62,697 nt of DNA from Deltaproteobacteria bacterium HGW-Deltaproteobacteria-15 (GTDB lineage Bacteria; Desulfobacterota; DSM-4660; Desulfatiglandales; HGW-15): the NCBI GenBank assembly GCA_002840535.1, contig PHBH01000061.1, forward strand, positions 1 through 62,697, in the 5' to 3' direction. The notes beneath the pieces are model-generated. The model did not search any database. It was not told the origin of the DNA and worked only from the letters and a program-made list of their open reading frames with translations. Each line of letters begins with the position of its first letter. The stretch's first letter is position 1. The translations under genes and the position numbers were made by a program. Shown here piece by piece: positions 25,792 through 34,193 of the stretch.

Positions 25792-26291
25792 TCGTCGCCT
25801 GCGGCAATCCCGATGCCGGTGACGACGGCTTCGGACATGCCGTGGCCGAAGGCCTTCGGATGTATCCATTGCCCGGCACAACGGTTGTGGAGTTGGGAAC
25901 CCGGCCGGCGGATTTGCTGGATCGGGCCCAGGGATATGCCGCCCTTATCATCGCGGATGCGGTCTGTTGCCCGGGCGAAAGACCGGGCGGCTTGATTGAT
26001 GTGGACTGGTTTGATCCGGCACGTCCTTTCTTGAAGAGCGAGGGGGCATGGAGCACCCACGGCATATCCCTTGGCCAACAGATTGACCTGGGAAAATCCC
26101 TGGGGATGCTGCCCTCGGATGTACGGGTGGTGGGGGTCAATATCGCCCAAGCGGAAATCGGATGTCCAATGACGGAGTCTGTGAGGAGGTGCATCCCTGA
26201 GGCGGTAAGGATCATCAGAGGACACGCCATCTCCTGGATTTTGGGGGAATCCCACAAAGGTGATCAACGGCAAAACCCTAATTATCGGTAG
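25758..26291 (+). CDS. Hydrogenase maturation protease (HyaD/HybD family)
   Basis: 177 residues with the family features: N-terminal LIVACGNPDAGDDGFG (GNxxxxDDG type, where the first acidic nickel ligand is Asp rather than Glu), IADAV with the second Asp, and a His near THGIS. It removes the C-terminal peptide of the large subunit after nickel insertion. It overlaps hydA by 34 bases, so it is dedicated to this enzyme. It ends the operon. Confidence 0.9.
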   Translation: MARRSGRKSILIVACGNPDAGDDGFGHAVAEGLRMYPLPGTTVVELGTRPADLLDRAQGYAALIIADAVCCPGERPGGLIDVDWFDPARPFLKSEGAWSTHGISLGQQIDLGKSLGMLPSDVRVVGVNIAQAEIGCPMTESVRRCIPEAVRIIRGHAISWILGESHKGDQRQNPNYR

Positions 26292-26309
26292 GGGCTTAGC
26301 GGGGGTGAT

Positions 26310-26429
26310 TTAGAATCGGAAAATAGATTGTAAGAGAGCCGTTCCGAACGGGAGGTAAAGGAAAAGCACCAGGGCGAAGACCGGCGAGAGGAGGGGCGGG
26401 CAGAACTTGAACGGGCTTGTTTTGTTCAT
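26310..26429 (-). CDS. 39-residue membrane peptide coupled to the upstream gene
   Basis: A short gene whose ATG overlaps the stop of the gene at 26426-26983 (ATGA). It encodes a basic and aromatic N terminus, one hydrophobic segment (SPVFALVLFLYLPFGTALL) and a short end. Translation coupling and the coherent hydrophobic helix support it; there is no known family. A small subunit or regulatory membrane peptide linked to the ferritin-like periplasmic protein is possible. Confidence 0.55.
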   Translation of the reverse strand: MNKTSPFKFCPPLLSPVFALVLFLYLPFGTALLQSIFRF

Positions 26430-26983
26430 CTTCCCATGCCGCGGCCCATCATCCCGGACATGCCGAGCGCGTGGTTGAACATCATGTAGTGCATCCGAGT
26501 CTGAGAGAGGATCGCATCGAGCGTTCGGGCGGTCACGGGGTCTTTCGCCCCTTGCACCAGCCGTTCATACCGGGGGATCGAATCCGCCTCCAGCCGCAAA
26601 CAGATCTCATAGGCCTGCTCCAGCGTCGACGACCGCTCTACCGGATCCGTTTTCACGTTCGACGCCACCCCGTAGGCCGAGAACAATTCGCTGATCCGCT
26701 CGACATGGTCGTATTCCTGCGGAATGATCATCATGTAGGGCATAGCGGTCCGATAGAGATCCCTGTCCCTCTCATACTGGAATACGGATTTCTTCTCCAG
26801 CGCCAGGATTTCCCGCAAATCCTCGAGCCACTCCTTGTCCGGTGTGGGCAGCTCCTTCGGTATCGCCGCAGGCGCCGCCATGCCGCCCATCATTCCCGAT
26901 CCCATCATGCCGCCGTGGATTTGGGCGCATGCGAGAGAAGAGGTAAAAAGCACCGTCAGCATTGCGATCACGAGCTTTTGCAT
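26426..26983 (-). CDS. Periplasmic ferritin-like (DUF2202-like) protein
   Basis: 185 residues: signal peptide ending near SSLACA, a Gly/Met-rich start (GGMMGSGMMGGM), then a four-helix pattern with acidic and His residues spaced as in ferritin-like DUF2202 proteins (LALEKKSVFQYERD, QEYDHVERISELF, LEADSIPRYERL, MHYMMFNHAL). It ends in a Met/Gly-rich tail. Redox-active or metal-storage function is plausible. The start at 26983 follows AAGGAACG. Co-directional with 27066-27614 and 27685-28434, probably one operon. Confidence 0.7.
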   Translation of the reverse strand: MQKLVIAMLTVLFTSSLACAQIHGGMMGSGMMGGMAAPAAIPKELPTPDKEWLEDLREILALEKKSVFQYERDRDLYRTAMPYMMIIPQEYDHVERISELFSAYGVASNVKTDPVERSSTLEQAYEICLRLEADSIPRYERLVQGAKDPVTARTLDAILSQTRMHYMMFNHALGMSGMMGRGMGR

Positions 26984-27065
26984 AAGGATCGTTCCTTGGA
27001 GATTGACCGCCCCGCCCCATTTTCCGCTCATTCGTGGGAGGAGTTAAGGGAGGGAGAATGATCTA

Positions 27066-27614
27066 TCAGTAGGCCGAACGGATTCGTCCCGTATCCTTGT
27101 TCACGAGGAGCTTATCCACGAGAGAACCATCTTTCGTCACGATGTCCGCCTCAAAATTATTCCCCTTCTCCTGGATCTCCCCTACCTCGAGGTTGGGATT
27201 GCGGGTGGACATGAGATACTCCTCCACCTGCTGTGTGGCTTCCTCCCTGGTCAGAGGCTCTTCGGGTAATTGGGACTGCGGTCCGTATCCGGACCGGGGG
27301 CCGTAATAGCCATCGCCCTGATCCATTATCCCCGGCCCCATGACGTAGCCCTGGCCCATCATTCCGCGGCCCCTTCCATAACCGCGTCCCATCATCCCGG
27401 ATCCCATGCCGTAACCACCGCCCATCATTCCTCTACCCGTGTCATAGCTGCCGCGAGGGTCCTCATATTGCCCATACCTGGGGCAGTAACCGCCTTGCCC
27501 GGGACCATAACCGCCCGTCATGCCCGGTCCCCCCATCTGGGCGCTTGCTGCGGCGGCGTAAAGTGCAAGCCCTGCAATGAAGGCCAAGGCCGCTGCGAAT
27601 ACTCGATTTTTCAT
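27066..27614 (-). CDS. Secreted Gly/Met/Tyr-rich protein with PepSY-like C terminus
   Basis: 182 residues: signal peptide ending ASAQ, about 90 residues of Gly-Met-Tyr-Arg repeats (GRGMMGGGYGMGSGMMGRGY type), then a folded end of about 65 residues (REEATQQVEEYLMST ... VDKLLVNKDTGRIRSAY) with the helix-strand pattern of a PepSY domain. Methionine repeats are typical Cu(I)/Ag(I) ligands in the periplasm. The start at 27614 follows AAAGGAG. It lies between the DUF1264 and ferritin-like genes in the same direction. Confidence 0.75.
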   Translation of the reverse strand: MKNRVFAAALAFIAGLALYAAAASAQMGGPGMTGGYGPGQGGYCPRYGQYEDPRGSYDTGRGMMGGGYGMGSGMMGRGYGRGRGMMGQGYVMGPGIMDQGDGYYGPRSGYGPQSQLPEEPLTREEATQQVEEYLMSTRNPNLEVGEIQEKGNNFEADIVTKDGSLVDKLLVNKDTGRIRSAY

Positions 27615-27684
27615 TTGAAACTCCTTTCCTGCTGTTCCCCACAAACGGTTCTTATGGTTTCGAAATCCTGAACCTGTGCCGAGC

Positions 27685-28434
27685 TCAGCCCGGCGGGGGG
27701 CGAATCTCCATTTCCTTCAGGCTCAGCTGGCTGGTCCGGCCGCTCTCCCATGCATTCGCGCCGGGGACCAGATCCGGGATGGGGATACCCTTGCGCAGAT
27801 CCCGGATGCGACTTCCAGAAACCTTGAAGCGGCGATCCCGATCCTCTTCGAACCCCGGCCGCATCTGGCCGTCTGCGGTAAAACCCACCATCAGTGCGGG
27901 GATACCCATGGGCAGGTCGGAGTTTACAGTGTCCCGGGTGTGCCAGACCGTTCCGTAGGTGCTCACGATCTTCTCCATGAGCTTCCTCTCGATCCTCTCC
28001 GGGATGCCGGGGGCGATCAGCGTCCCGGACCTCACCTCATAATGATGGCTGTGCCAGAGCCTCTTCTCTTCTTCCGGAAGGGTTCTGAAGAGACGTTCGC
28101 TCAGGATGTACTCTATCCCGATCAGCCGGGCGTTTCGTGTATTGCCGTCGAAGATGACGCATTGGGTGAAGTCCTCATTCACCTGCGAGCAGAAGTGGTG
28201 GGCCTCCATCTGGTGGCCCATGTCGTCCGCGTAGAAGTGGAAGCCGTCGAGGTAGAGATTCATCGATTGCAGGAGAGATCTCCCCTGAAGCAGCGCAGCC
28301 CCTGCCTCGAGCACCCGGGTATCCATGCCCTTTTTTTGGCCTGGCGGTTTCACGCTCGGGGTGGTCCTGCTCATGTTCCTCCACATCCATACGGTGCCTG
28401 CCGCAGCGGTGGCGACCGCAAGCACTCTTCTCAT
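27685..28434 (-). CDS. DUF1264 protein (oil-body-associated-protein family)
   Basis: About 249 residues with the conserved DUF1264 core: YLDGFHFYADDMGHQMEAHH, NEDFTQCVIFDGN, ARLIGIEYILSERLF and LWHSHHYEVRSG. Plants carry the same family as oil-body-associated proteins; the bacterial role is unknown. Several His and Cys residues cluster in the core and could bind metal. A hydrophobic N terminus may act as membrane anchor or signal. ATG 28434 is favoured by spacing from AGGAGG; ATG 28440 is possible. Confidence 0.85.
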   Translation of the reverse strand: MRRVLAVATAAAGTVWMWRNMSRTTPSVKPPGQKKGMDTRVLEAGAALLQGRSLLQSMNLYLDGFHFYADDMGHQMEAHHFCSQVNEDFTQCVIFDGNTRNARLIGIEYILSERLFRTLPEEEKRLWHSHHYEVRSGTLIAPGIPERIERKLMEKIVSTYGTVWHTRDTVNSDLPMGIPALMVGFTADGQMRPGFEEDRDRRFKVSGSRIRDLRKGIPIPDLVPGANAWESGRTSQLSLKEMEIRPPPG

Positions 28435-28755
28435 ATTCATTCCTCCTGCCCCAAAGCTCCCTCGCCCTCAACGGGGGAGATGGGGGTGGCAAGGCTGGTA
28501 TTTGTCAGACAACTTCTGAACACCACAATAGTGATTACCTATGCGATCGTCTTCGCGAAAGAAATGAGGCCATCCTGCCATCCGGCAAGCGCAAGGGTCG
28601 TATTTCGGAGAGGAGAAAGGCTGATTGTAGATCGCCGCCCCAGAATACATATCTAGTTGTTTACGTACGATAGAAGAGGAATGGAACTTCGCCTAATTAT
28701 ACACTTGTAGGTTGCCATATTGCCTTTCAAGCCATGTTGTGAAAAGAAGCAGACT
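28435..28755. other. Intergenic region, no gene recognised
   Basis: About 320 bases between two minus-strand genes. A 60-codon minus-strand frame (28468-28650) has no ribosome site or family signature. It should hold the promoter of the DUF1264 operon, but I could not single one out. Confidence 0.5.
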
Positions 28756-30639
28756 CTACTTCTCCACAGGCATTACGGTCCTGAACCCGACCTCCTTGAA
28801 CGCTTCCCAGGGCAGCCGACCGATCCCCTCCGGAAGAACGGCATACCGGATCCCATTTGGAGACTGGGGGGTATTCTCGGGCGGCATGATGGACCATTCA
28901 TCGACATTTCCGTCGAGTCCCCGGATGCCGTAGCGGTTTGGCGGCAACTGGGTCACCGAAACCGGCCCCTTCGGCCGGCTTTGCTTCACAGCCGAACTCT
29001 TGGGTAAAGGCTGTTGCATTTGTCCGTGCATCCCTTCCATATGGGTTGGGGCGCGCTGTTGAGTCTTGGCGGCAGGGACCTCTTTTTTCTCGGCATTTCC
29101 GGTCCCCTTCGCGTAGAACCATTCCGTCGTAGTGGGCAGTCGGCGCCCATAGTGGGCGGCGTAGGCCGCCGCCCCCTCCGCGGTCACCCGAACAACGGGG
29201 TGTGAATGGAGAGCAGGGTCTTTGATCACGAATTTTCCATCCTGGAAGACGATCGGCTCGTAACCCCTTGCAACTTCACCGAGCAGCAACCACGCGGCGC
29301 CGTCCCCCTTCACCGCTCCCTGTTCGACACGGACCCTTTGGAGGACGCTATTCAGAAACTCCACATACTGGTGGTTTGTCACCTCGGTCTCATCCATGTA
29401 GAACGGTCCCATACTCGCAGCGGTCACGGAGGGTTCCGATATCCCCTTCCCCGGCAACCCACCACCGGAGATGAGGTGGAGCCTGGCCCCGTCCTCTCCC
29501 GTAAGCACGCTTGGCAAAGGATCGGCTGCGCCCAATGCGGGGGGCTGTACCGGCGGTGGATCAGGGGGTTTGACGGGGGAGCGCACCTCAGAGGAGGGGC
29601 CGGTATCGAAAGCCGATTTTCCTGGTTCCCCCAAGAGGTGCCATACGGTCATGGCGAAAACCAGAAAAACAGCGGTGGCAACGCCTGTCCAGATCCACCT
29701 GGGCCTCGAAAGCAATGCCGGCATTGAGGGTTCCCTGGCTTTGCCGATGTTCCTGCCCGAACCTGTCAAGGCGAAAGATGCGAGAATTGCAGCCTGCAAT
29801 TCCTCCAGGGAACCAAATCGGTCGTTTCGATCTTCTGCAGTGGCCTTGCGGATTATGCTGTCGAGCTCCAGGAAGAAGGGAGACTCGGTCTTTTTGAGAG
29901 CCGCGCTTTTGAGTGGGATGATTTGGGGTCCCATCTTCCCGTCCACGGCCTCAAAGAGCATCTTGCCGAGGGAGTAGATGTCGGAACGGTGGTCCGCCCT
30001 CTTCAGGTCCATAAAGTGCTCAGGCGACATGTAGGCGGGCGTCCCCTTGATGTCCGTGGACAAGGTCATGGAGCCTATGCGCGCCGACCTGGCGAGACCA
30101 AAATCGGCGATCCTTGGAGTATATCCGTCAAGGAGTATGTTTCCGGGTTTCAAATCCCGATGGATGATGCCGGACGCATGCAGGGCGCGGACACCGTCGA
30201 GCACAGGTAAAAAATACTTCTCCAGCCATTCCCTGGTAAGTTCCTCTTCCGGATAAAAGCCGTCCTCCGACATGGTTGAGCTGAGAGTTCCACCCGGAAC
30301 GTATTCCATTGCGATGTATTCGAACTCGAGAGCGGCTTGATCCCTTTTAATGGAAAGGGAGCCATGATCGTAGATCTGAAGGATGTTCGGGTGGCGGACC
30401 TGGGCCATGGCGAGCACCTCGGTGCGGAACCGCTGAAGGCCGGACCTCAGTTCCTCCTCGTTTTCCTCCACGGATTCGAGCCATTCCCTGGAAATGATCT
30501 TGATGGCGATATCCCGCTTAAGGTTCACCTGATGGGCGCGATAGACCTCGCCCATGCCGCCCTTTCCTAAGAATTCCAGGATAACCCACTTGTCCTGGAT
30601 GACGGTCCCGACTGCCAAGGTTTGCTGATACTCGTTCAT
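28756..30639 (-). CDS. Ser/Thr protein kinase fused to a SUMF1-like domain
   Basis: 627 residues. The Hanks-type kinase (about 10-275) is complete: GKGGMGEVYRA loop, IAIKI lysine, HRDLKPGN catalytic loop, DFG and the activation segment GTPAYMSPE. A membrane helix follows near 310-328, then a Pro-rich linker and a SUMF1/FGE-sulfatase-like domain (about 415-627: YMDETEVTNHQYVEFLN, GRRLPTTTEWF, GLDGNVDEWS). The kinase faces the cytoplasm and the SUMF1-like domain the periplasm. Active-site cysteines of true formylglycine-generating enzymes are not apparent, so a binding role is likely. It follows a PP2C phosphatase gene by 44 bases. Confidence 0.92.
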   Translation of the reverse strand: MNEYQQTLAVGTVIQDKWVILEFLGKGGMGEVYRAHQVNLKRDIAIKIISREWLESVEENEEELRSGLQRFRTEVLAMAQVRHPNILQIYDHGSLSIKRDQAALEFEYIAMEYVPGGTLSSTMSEDGFYPEEELTREWLEKYFLPVLDGVRALHASGIIHRDLKPGNILLDGYTPRIADFGLARSARIGSMTLSTDIKGTPAYMSPEHFMDLKRADHRSDIYSLGKMLFEAVDGKMGPQIIPLKSAALKKTESPFFLELDSIIRKATAEDRNDRFGSLEELQAAILASFALTGSGRNIGKAREPSMPALLSRPRWIWTGVATAVFLVFAMTVWHLLGEPGKSAFDTGPSSEVRSPVKPPDPPPVQPPALGAADPLPSVLTGEDGARLHLISGGGLPGKGISEPSVTAASMGPFYMDETEVTNHQYVEFLNSVLQRVRVEQGAVKGDGAAWLLLGEVARGYEPIVFQDGKFVIKDPALHSHPVVRVTAEGAAAYAAHYGRRLPTTTEWFYAKGTGNAEKKEVPAAKTQQRAPTHMEGMHGQMQQPLPKSSAVKQSRPKGPVSVTQLPPNRYGIRGLDGNVDEWSIMPPENTPQSPNGIRYAVLPEGIGRLPWEAFKEVGFRTVMPVEK

Positions 30640-30683
30640 AACTCCAGCTTAAAAGAGTCTCTGTTCATACGCACGCAGGGGTG

Positions 30684-31451
30684 CTAAACGTGAACCAGGA
30701 TGACGGTGATGTTGTCCCGGCCGCCTCCCTGGATCGCTTCCCGAACCAACCTGTCGCAGGCGGTGTCTTCAACGGAAAAGGATTCCATGATCTCCTGGAT
30801 CCGAGATTCGGATACCGTATGGTGCAACCCGTCGGTGCACAGGAGAAATAGATCACCTTGTCTCACTTGCTCCATACGGGTCTGGACCTCGTCAAACCCT
30901 TGCCCGATGACATCCGTAAGAATATTGCTCTGAGGGTGCCTTGCGGCCTCTTCTTCATCCATGTAGCCCATTTCGATGGAAAGTTGAGCCATGGTATGGT
31001 CCTGCGTCAGTCTTTCAAGCCGATGATTCCGCAATCGGTAGATCCTGCTGTCCCCCACATGGGCGATCAGTGCCGTTTCCTTCAAGAGGACAAGAGCGGA
31101 GAGGGTGGTGCCCATTCCTTCAAGTTCTCTTACCCTCAACGAGACATCATGGATATCCAGGTCCGCCCGGTGAAAGGCCTCATCCAGAATCCGGAGCCTG
31201 GCGTATCCAAAATCTCCGGTGTTACTTGAGCCGGACCGGTCGGCGTAATAGTAGTCGAGGAGCCGTTCGCATGCCATGCGGCTTGCCTCGGCCCCGCCTT
31301 TGTGCCCGCCCATTCCATCGGCCACAGCGAAAAGTTTTCCTAAAGAACCGCTCTCGTATCGAAGATCGTGATCATCGATGAAAAGAAAGGTGTCCTCATT
31401 TTCCTCTCTCTTCAAGCCGATATCGGTCTTGAAGCAAGTCCGTGGATTCAT
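30684..31451 (-). CDS. PP2C-type protein phosphatase
   Basis: About 255 residues: NPRTCFKTDIGLKREENEDT start, metal-binding Asp in VADGMGGHKGG, GTTLSALVL, HVGDSRIY, LTQDHT, and the C-terminal GGRDNITVILV motif with its Asp. This is the full PPM/Stp1 set. It reverses phosphorylation by Hanks-type kinases, most directly the one encoded next at 28756-30639. ATG 31451 is taken as start; GAGGAGG is somewhat far upstream and a TTG at 31478 is the alternative. Member of a methyltransferase-phosphatase-kinase operon. Confidence 0.93.
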   Translation of the reverse strand: MNPRTCFKTDIGLKREENEDTFLFIDDHDLRYESGSLGKLFAVADGMGGHKGGAEASRMACERLLDYYYADRSGSSNTGDFGYARLRILDEAFHRADLDIHDVSLRVRELEGMGTTLSALVLLKETALIAHVGDSRIYRLRNHRLERLTQDHTMAQLSIEMGYMDEEEAARHPQSNILTDVIGQGFDEVQTRMEQVRQGDLFLLCTDGLHHTVSESRIQEIMESFSVEDTACDRLVREAIQGGGRDNITVILVHV

Positions 31452-31483
31452 GTTCGGTCCGAACCCTCCTCGGTGCAACTATT

Positions 31484-32110
31484 TTACTTAGGGTTCGCCT
31501 CGACCCAACGCACGATGTCGGAGAAGAGGTGCTCCTCCCTGAAGACGTGCCATCCCCCCAGGCGGATATTTTGCATGGTTCTGCGGTTGATGTTCGCACC
31601 CATGATCCGGACGACCGCGGGATTGAGGATGTCGAACAGAAGACCGAGCACCGGATTGGATGGTCTCATGTGCTCCATGAGGAGCATTTTTCCTTCCGGT
31701 TTGACGACCCTGTGGAGTTCCCTCAAGCCCTTGACCGGGTCCGGCACCGAGCAGAAGACGAAGGTTGCGAAAATAGTGTCGAAAGAGTGATCCGGAAACC
31801 CGAGAAACTGGACGTCCATGTCCATCAGCTCCACTCTGCGGCCCAATAGGGCAGCCCTCTTCGCAGCCCTCTTCAGCATGCCCGAGCTGATGTCGATCGC
31901 GGTCACATCCGCACTCGAGGGGTAGTATGAGATGTTCTTCCCGGTTCCTACGCCTACCTCCAGCGCTCTGCCGGTAACCTCCTCCCGGAGCCGTGATCTC
32001 CACTGATTGAACCGGATCGCCTCCATAGGAGATTCCATGAAATCATAGAACGGTGCAATCCGTTCGTAGCGGCTTCGGGTACGGGTAATGTCCGTCGAAT
32101 TGCGGTTCAT
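31484..32110 (-). CDS. SAM-dependent methyltransferase (UbiE-like)
   Basis: About 208 residues with a class I methyltransferase core: motif I ALEVGVGTGKN, an acidic motif II (VTAIDISSGML), motif III FDTIFATFVFCSVPD, then GKMLLMEHMRP. The closest recognisable type is UbiE/Ubi-like or phospholipid N-methyltransferase. The start is uncertain between 32110 (AAGGA upstream) and 32131/32137. First gene of the operon with PP2C and kinase-SUMF1. The substrate cannot be told from sequence. Confidence 0.85.
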   Translation of the reverse strand: MNRNSTDITRTRSRYERIAPFYDFMESPMEAIRFNQWRSRLREEVTGRALEVGVGTGKNISYYPSSADVTAIDISSGMLKRAAKRAALLGRRVELMDMDVQFLGFPDHSFDTIFATFVFCSVPDPVKGLRELHRVVKPEGKMLLMEHMRPSNPVLGLLFDILNPAVVRIMGANINRRTMQNIRLGGWHVFREEHLFSDIVRWVEANPK

Positions 32111-32318
32111 AAATTCCTTGGATGTCGGCATGCTCATTCCATTTATAGAATAGAGAACGGTTTCCCCGAAAACAAGACTTCCTCCGAGTAGGGAAGAGAG
32201 CAGCAGGTCATCCCCGCCAGAGGCTGCCGACTGCTGCAAACTTTTTCTCTTCAGATACAGGATCTCGACTATTTTTATTGCCCATTCCCCCACTATCATT
32301 ACTGTCATGGAGCTGACG

Positions 32319-32734
32319 ATGTCATGGATTGGCCTTGTCGGGTTTGCCTTTGCGGCAGCATTGGTGATTCTCGCTGGATGCACATATAACATCGTCCAAC
32401 TGCCGGATGGCAAAACCTTCTCCATTGACCGTGTTCCGACCACCCCGATCCATATCTCATGGGTGCACGCGGAGGAGGAGAACGGCCATTTCGTCATCAT
32501 TGGAGTACTGGGAGTAGTTCTCGCGCGCTCGGTACCGGGCACGTGGCCGTGGCCGTCATCGGCCCTGGAGGCGAGATATTGGGTCGGACCAGCGTCGACT
32601 ATGCGGCTAAAACCGTTTTCATAGAGTTCAATCGCCGAAAACCACTATTTGAAGCGCGTTTTCCTTTTATTCCCCCCGATGGGAGCACGATCCGCGTGGC
32701 TCTACACCAACTCCCTGGAGAACACCCGGCCTGA
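32319..32734 (+). pseudogene. Frameshifted small lipoprotein gene
   Basis: The first frame gives a lipoprotein start (membrane segment with lipobox-like VILAGC) and continues to HAEEENGHFVIIGVLG. The natural continuation, GTGHVAVAVIGPGGEIL ... FPFIPPDGSTIRVALHQ, is in another frame from about 32510-32530 and stops at 32734. Both halves look coherent and the total length is 138 codons plus two bases, so one base appears lost. Start at ATG 32319 after GGAG. Divergent from the methyltransferase operon. Confidence 0.65.
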
Positions 32735-32749
32735 GGACGATCACGATTG

Positions 32750-33532
32750 CTAATGCCTGGGCCAGCGAAGCCTGATGTGTTCCAATGCCTCCTTGACGTT
32801 CAGTTCCGCGGTCGCGTTTCCGATTCTCAAATAGTAGCGGGGCTCATGATCGTGCTGCAAGTAGACGGGGCGGTGGCTCCCTTCCACGACCACGAGACAG
32901 ACGTCCTTTCCGTCAATCGTATGAAACAGCACATGAACCAACGGGCATACATCCGCCCCAAGTCTATCCTTGACGATCCGCATGAGGAGCTGCTCGAAGC
33001 CGTCCCGGTCCTTTCTCCTGAGGGTAGCGTAATCCCTTTCCAAGCCGACAACCGCCCCGTCATCAGAAACCCCGATCAACAGGTTCCCTCCTTCGTGATT
33101 GAGGAATCCGGCCACGGTCTTTGTGAACGCCGGTTCCAATTCCCGGTTTACGCGGTTCAATTCGTAGTCCCAGCGCACGGATGATTTGAATTCGACCGTT
33201 GCGCCTTCACCGGATTCGATCAGCGAAGGAACCGTTTTCCCAAGCTCCTTTTCGAGGCTGGACACGAGTTGTATTTGCCTGGCCAAGGCCTGAGCATAAA
33301 AACCCCATCCCAGCCCCAGGAGCCCGCCGATTATCCAGAAGATGGCGGTCATCGGGAGCATCTTCGGCGTAAACGCAATCGCCATGTGATGGCCGATCAC
33401 GGCAGGCAGGCCGGCTGCGGCAATCTGCTCACCCTGGAATTCAAGGAGATAGATGGCCATGGTCACGGGGTGAAGAAAGAATACCCCGACCAATATTCCT
33501 GCCACGACGTGCAGGCCGACGCGACTAGTCAC
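32750..33532 (-). CDS. Membrane protein with AlbA_2 (Schlafen-like) domain
   Basis: About 260 residues: two or three hydrophobic helices in the first 90, then an AlbA_2/Schlafen-type domain (LIESGEGATVEFKSSVRW ... TVAGFLNHEGGNLLIGVSDDGAVVGLE ... DVCLVVVEGSHRPVYL ... YYLRIGNATAEL). The E-F-K-S and GGNLLIGV motifs are diagnostic. In soluble relatives this domain accompanies DNA-binding or nuclease functions; a membrane-anchored form is less common. GTG 33532 is favoured by GGGAGAAG upstream. A 17-base palindrome (33522-33538) overlaps that start and could be an autoregulatory site. Confidence 0.8.
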   Translation of the reverse strand: MTSRVGLHVVAGILVGVFFLHPVTMAIYLLEFQGEQIAAAGLPAVIGHHMAIAFTPKMLPMTAIFWIIGGLLGLGWGFYAQALARQIQLVSSLEKELGKTVPSLIESGEGATVEFKSSVRWDYELNRVNRELEPAFTKTVAGFLNHEGGNLLIGVSDDGAVVGLERDYATLRRKDRDGFEQLLMRIVKDRLGADVCPLVHVLFHTIDGKDVCLVVVEGSHRPVYLQHDHEPRYYLRIGNATAELNVKEALEHIRLRWPRH

Positions 33533-33538
33533 TAGTCG
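33522..33538. promoter_or_regulatory. Palindrome over the start of the AlbA_2 gene
   Basis: CGACTAG-TCA-CTAGTCG: perfect seven-base arms with a three-base centre, overlapping the preferred GTG start codon. Confidence 0.35.
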
Positions 33539-33605
33539 ATCTTCTCCCAATCCTCACAACCTTTAACCACCGGGAATCGGATCATCAGGGACGGGGGTTG
33601 TCCCG

Positions 33606-33962
33606 CTAATCCTTCAATTGCACGACATCGTTGACCCGGACATCCCCTTTCAGCACCCTCGCCTTTGCATAATGTTCATCCACCACCTCGGTGATCCTGA
33701 CTTCACCTACGGTCTGGCGAGTGAAGACCTGTGCCTGCTTCTGGGGACCAGCCATGGATTTTACAAACCTGTATACCGCGTATTCCTGTCCTGCCTTTCC
33801 GCCTTCGGCAGTGCCGATGCAGATATAGGCCTCGCCTCCGGTCACTTCGAGCACCTGTCCTCTCATGAAGTACTTATGTCCTGACGGTCCCATCGTGGCG
33901 CATCCTGCCGTGGCAACAATCAGGACGGAGAGCAGAACTGCGAACATGTATTTCCCTTTCAT
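33606..33962 (-). CDS. Small lipoprotein, FlgT C-terminal-like
   Basis: 118 residues with a lipoprotein signal (LIVATAGC), then one beta-rich domain of about 85 residues (GQVLEVTGGEAYICIG ... VGEVRITEVVDEHYAKARVLKGDVRVNDVVQL). This resembles the C-terminal domain of FlgT and related SH3-like envelope proteins. The start at 33962 follows GGGAGG. No flagellar genes are nearby, so a general envelope role is more likely. Confidence 0.8.
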   Translation of the reverse strand: MKGKYMFAVLLSVLIVATAGCATMGPSGHKYFMRGQVLEVTGGEAYICIGTAEGGKAGQEYAVYRFVKSMAGPQKQAQVFTRQTVGEVRITEVVDEHYAKARVLKGDVRVNDVVQLKD

Positions 33963-34193
33963 GGAATGGACCTCCCTTCGATTGGCTGGTAAGGAAAAAG
34001 ATTCGAGCATCCTGTCCGCAAAGTAAGGGCGTTTCCCCCCGCTGTCAACACGACCGAAAGCGTTGGTCATACTTGGTGCCGAGTACAATGCAATGCCTTG
34101 TAAGATGACTATAGTGTTTGGGGTATATAAAAGGCCAACCTTGTCAGATCGGTGCATCGGGCCATGCACCGGATCACCGATAGGAGCACCTTC

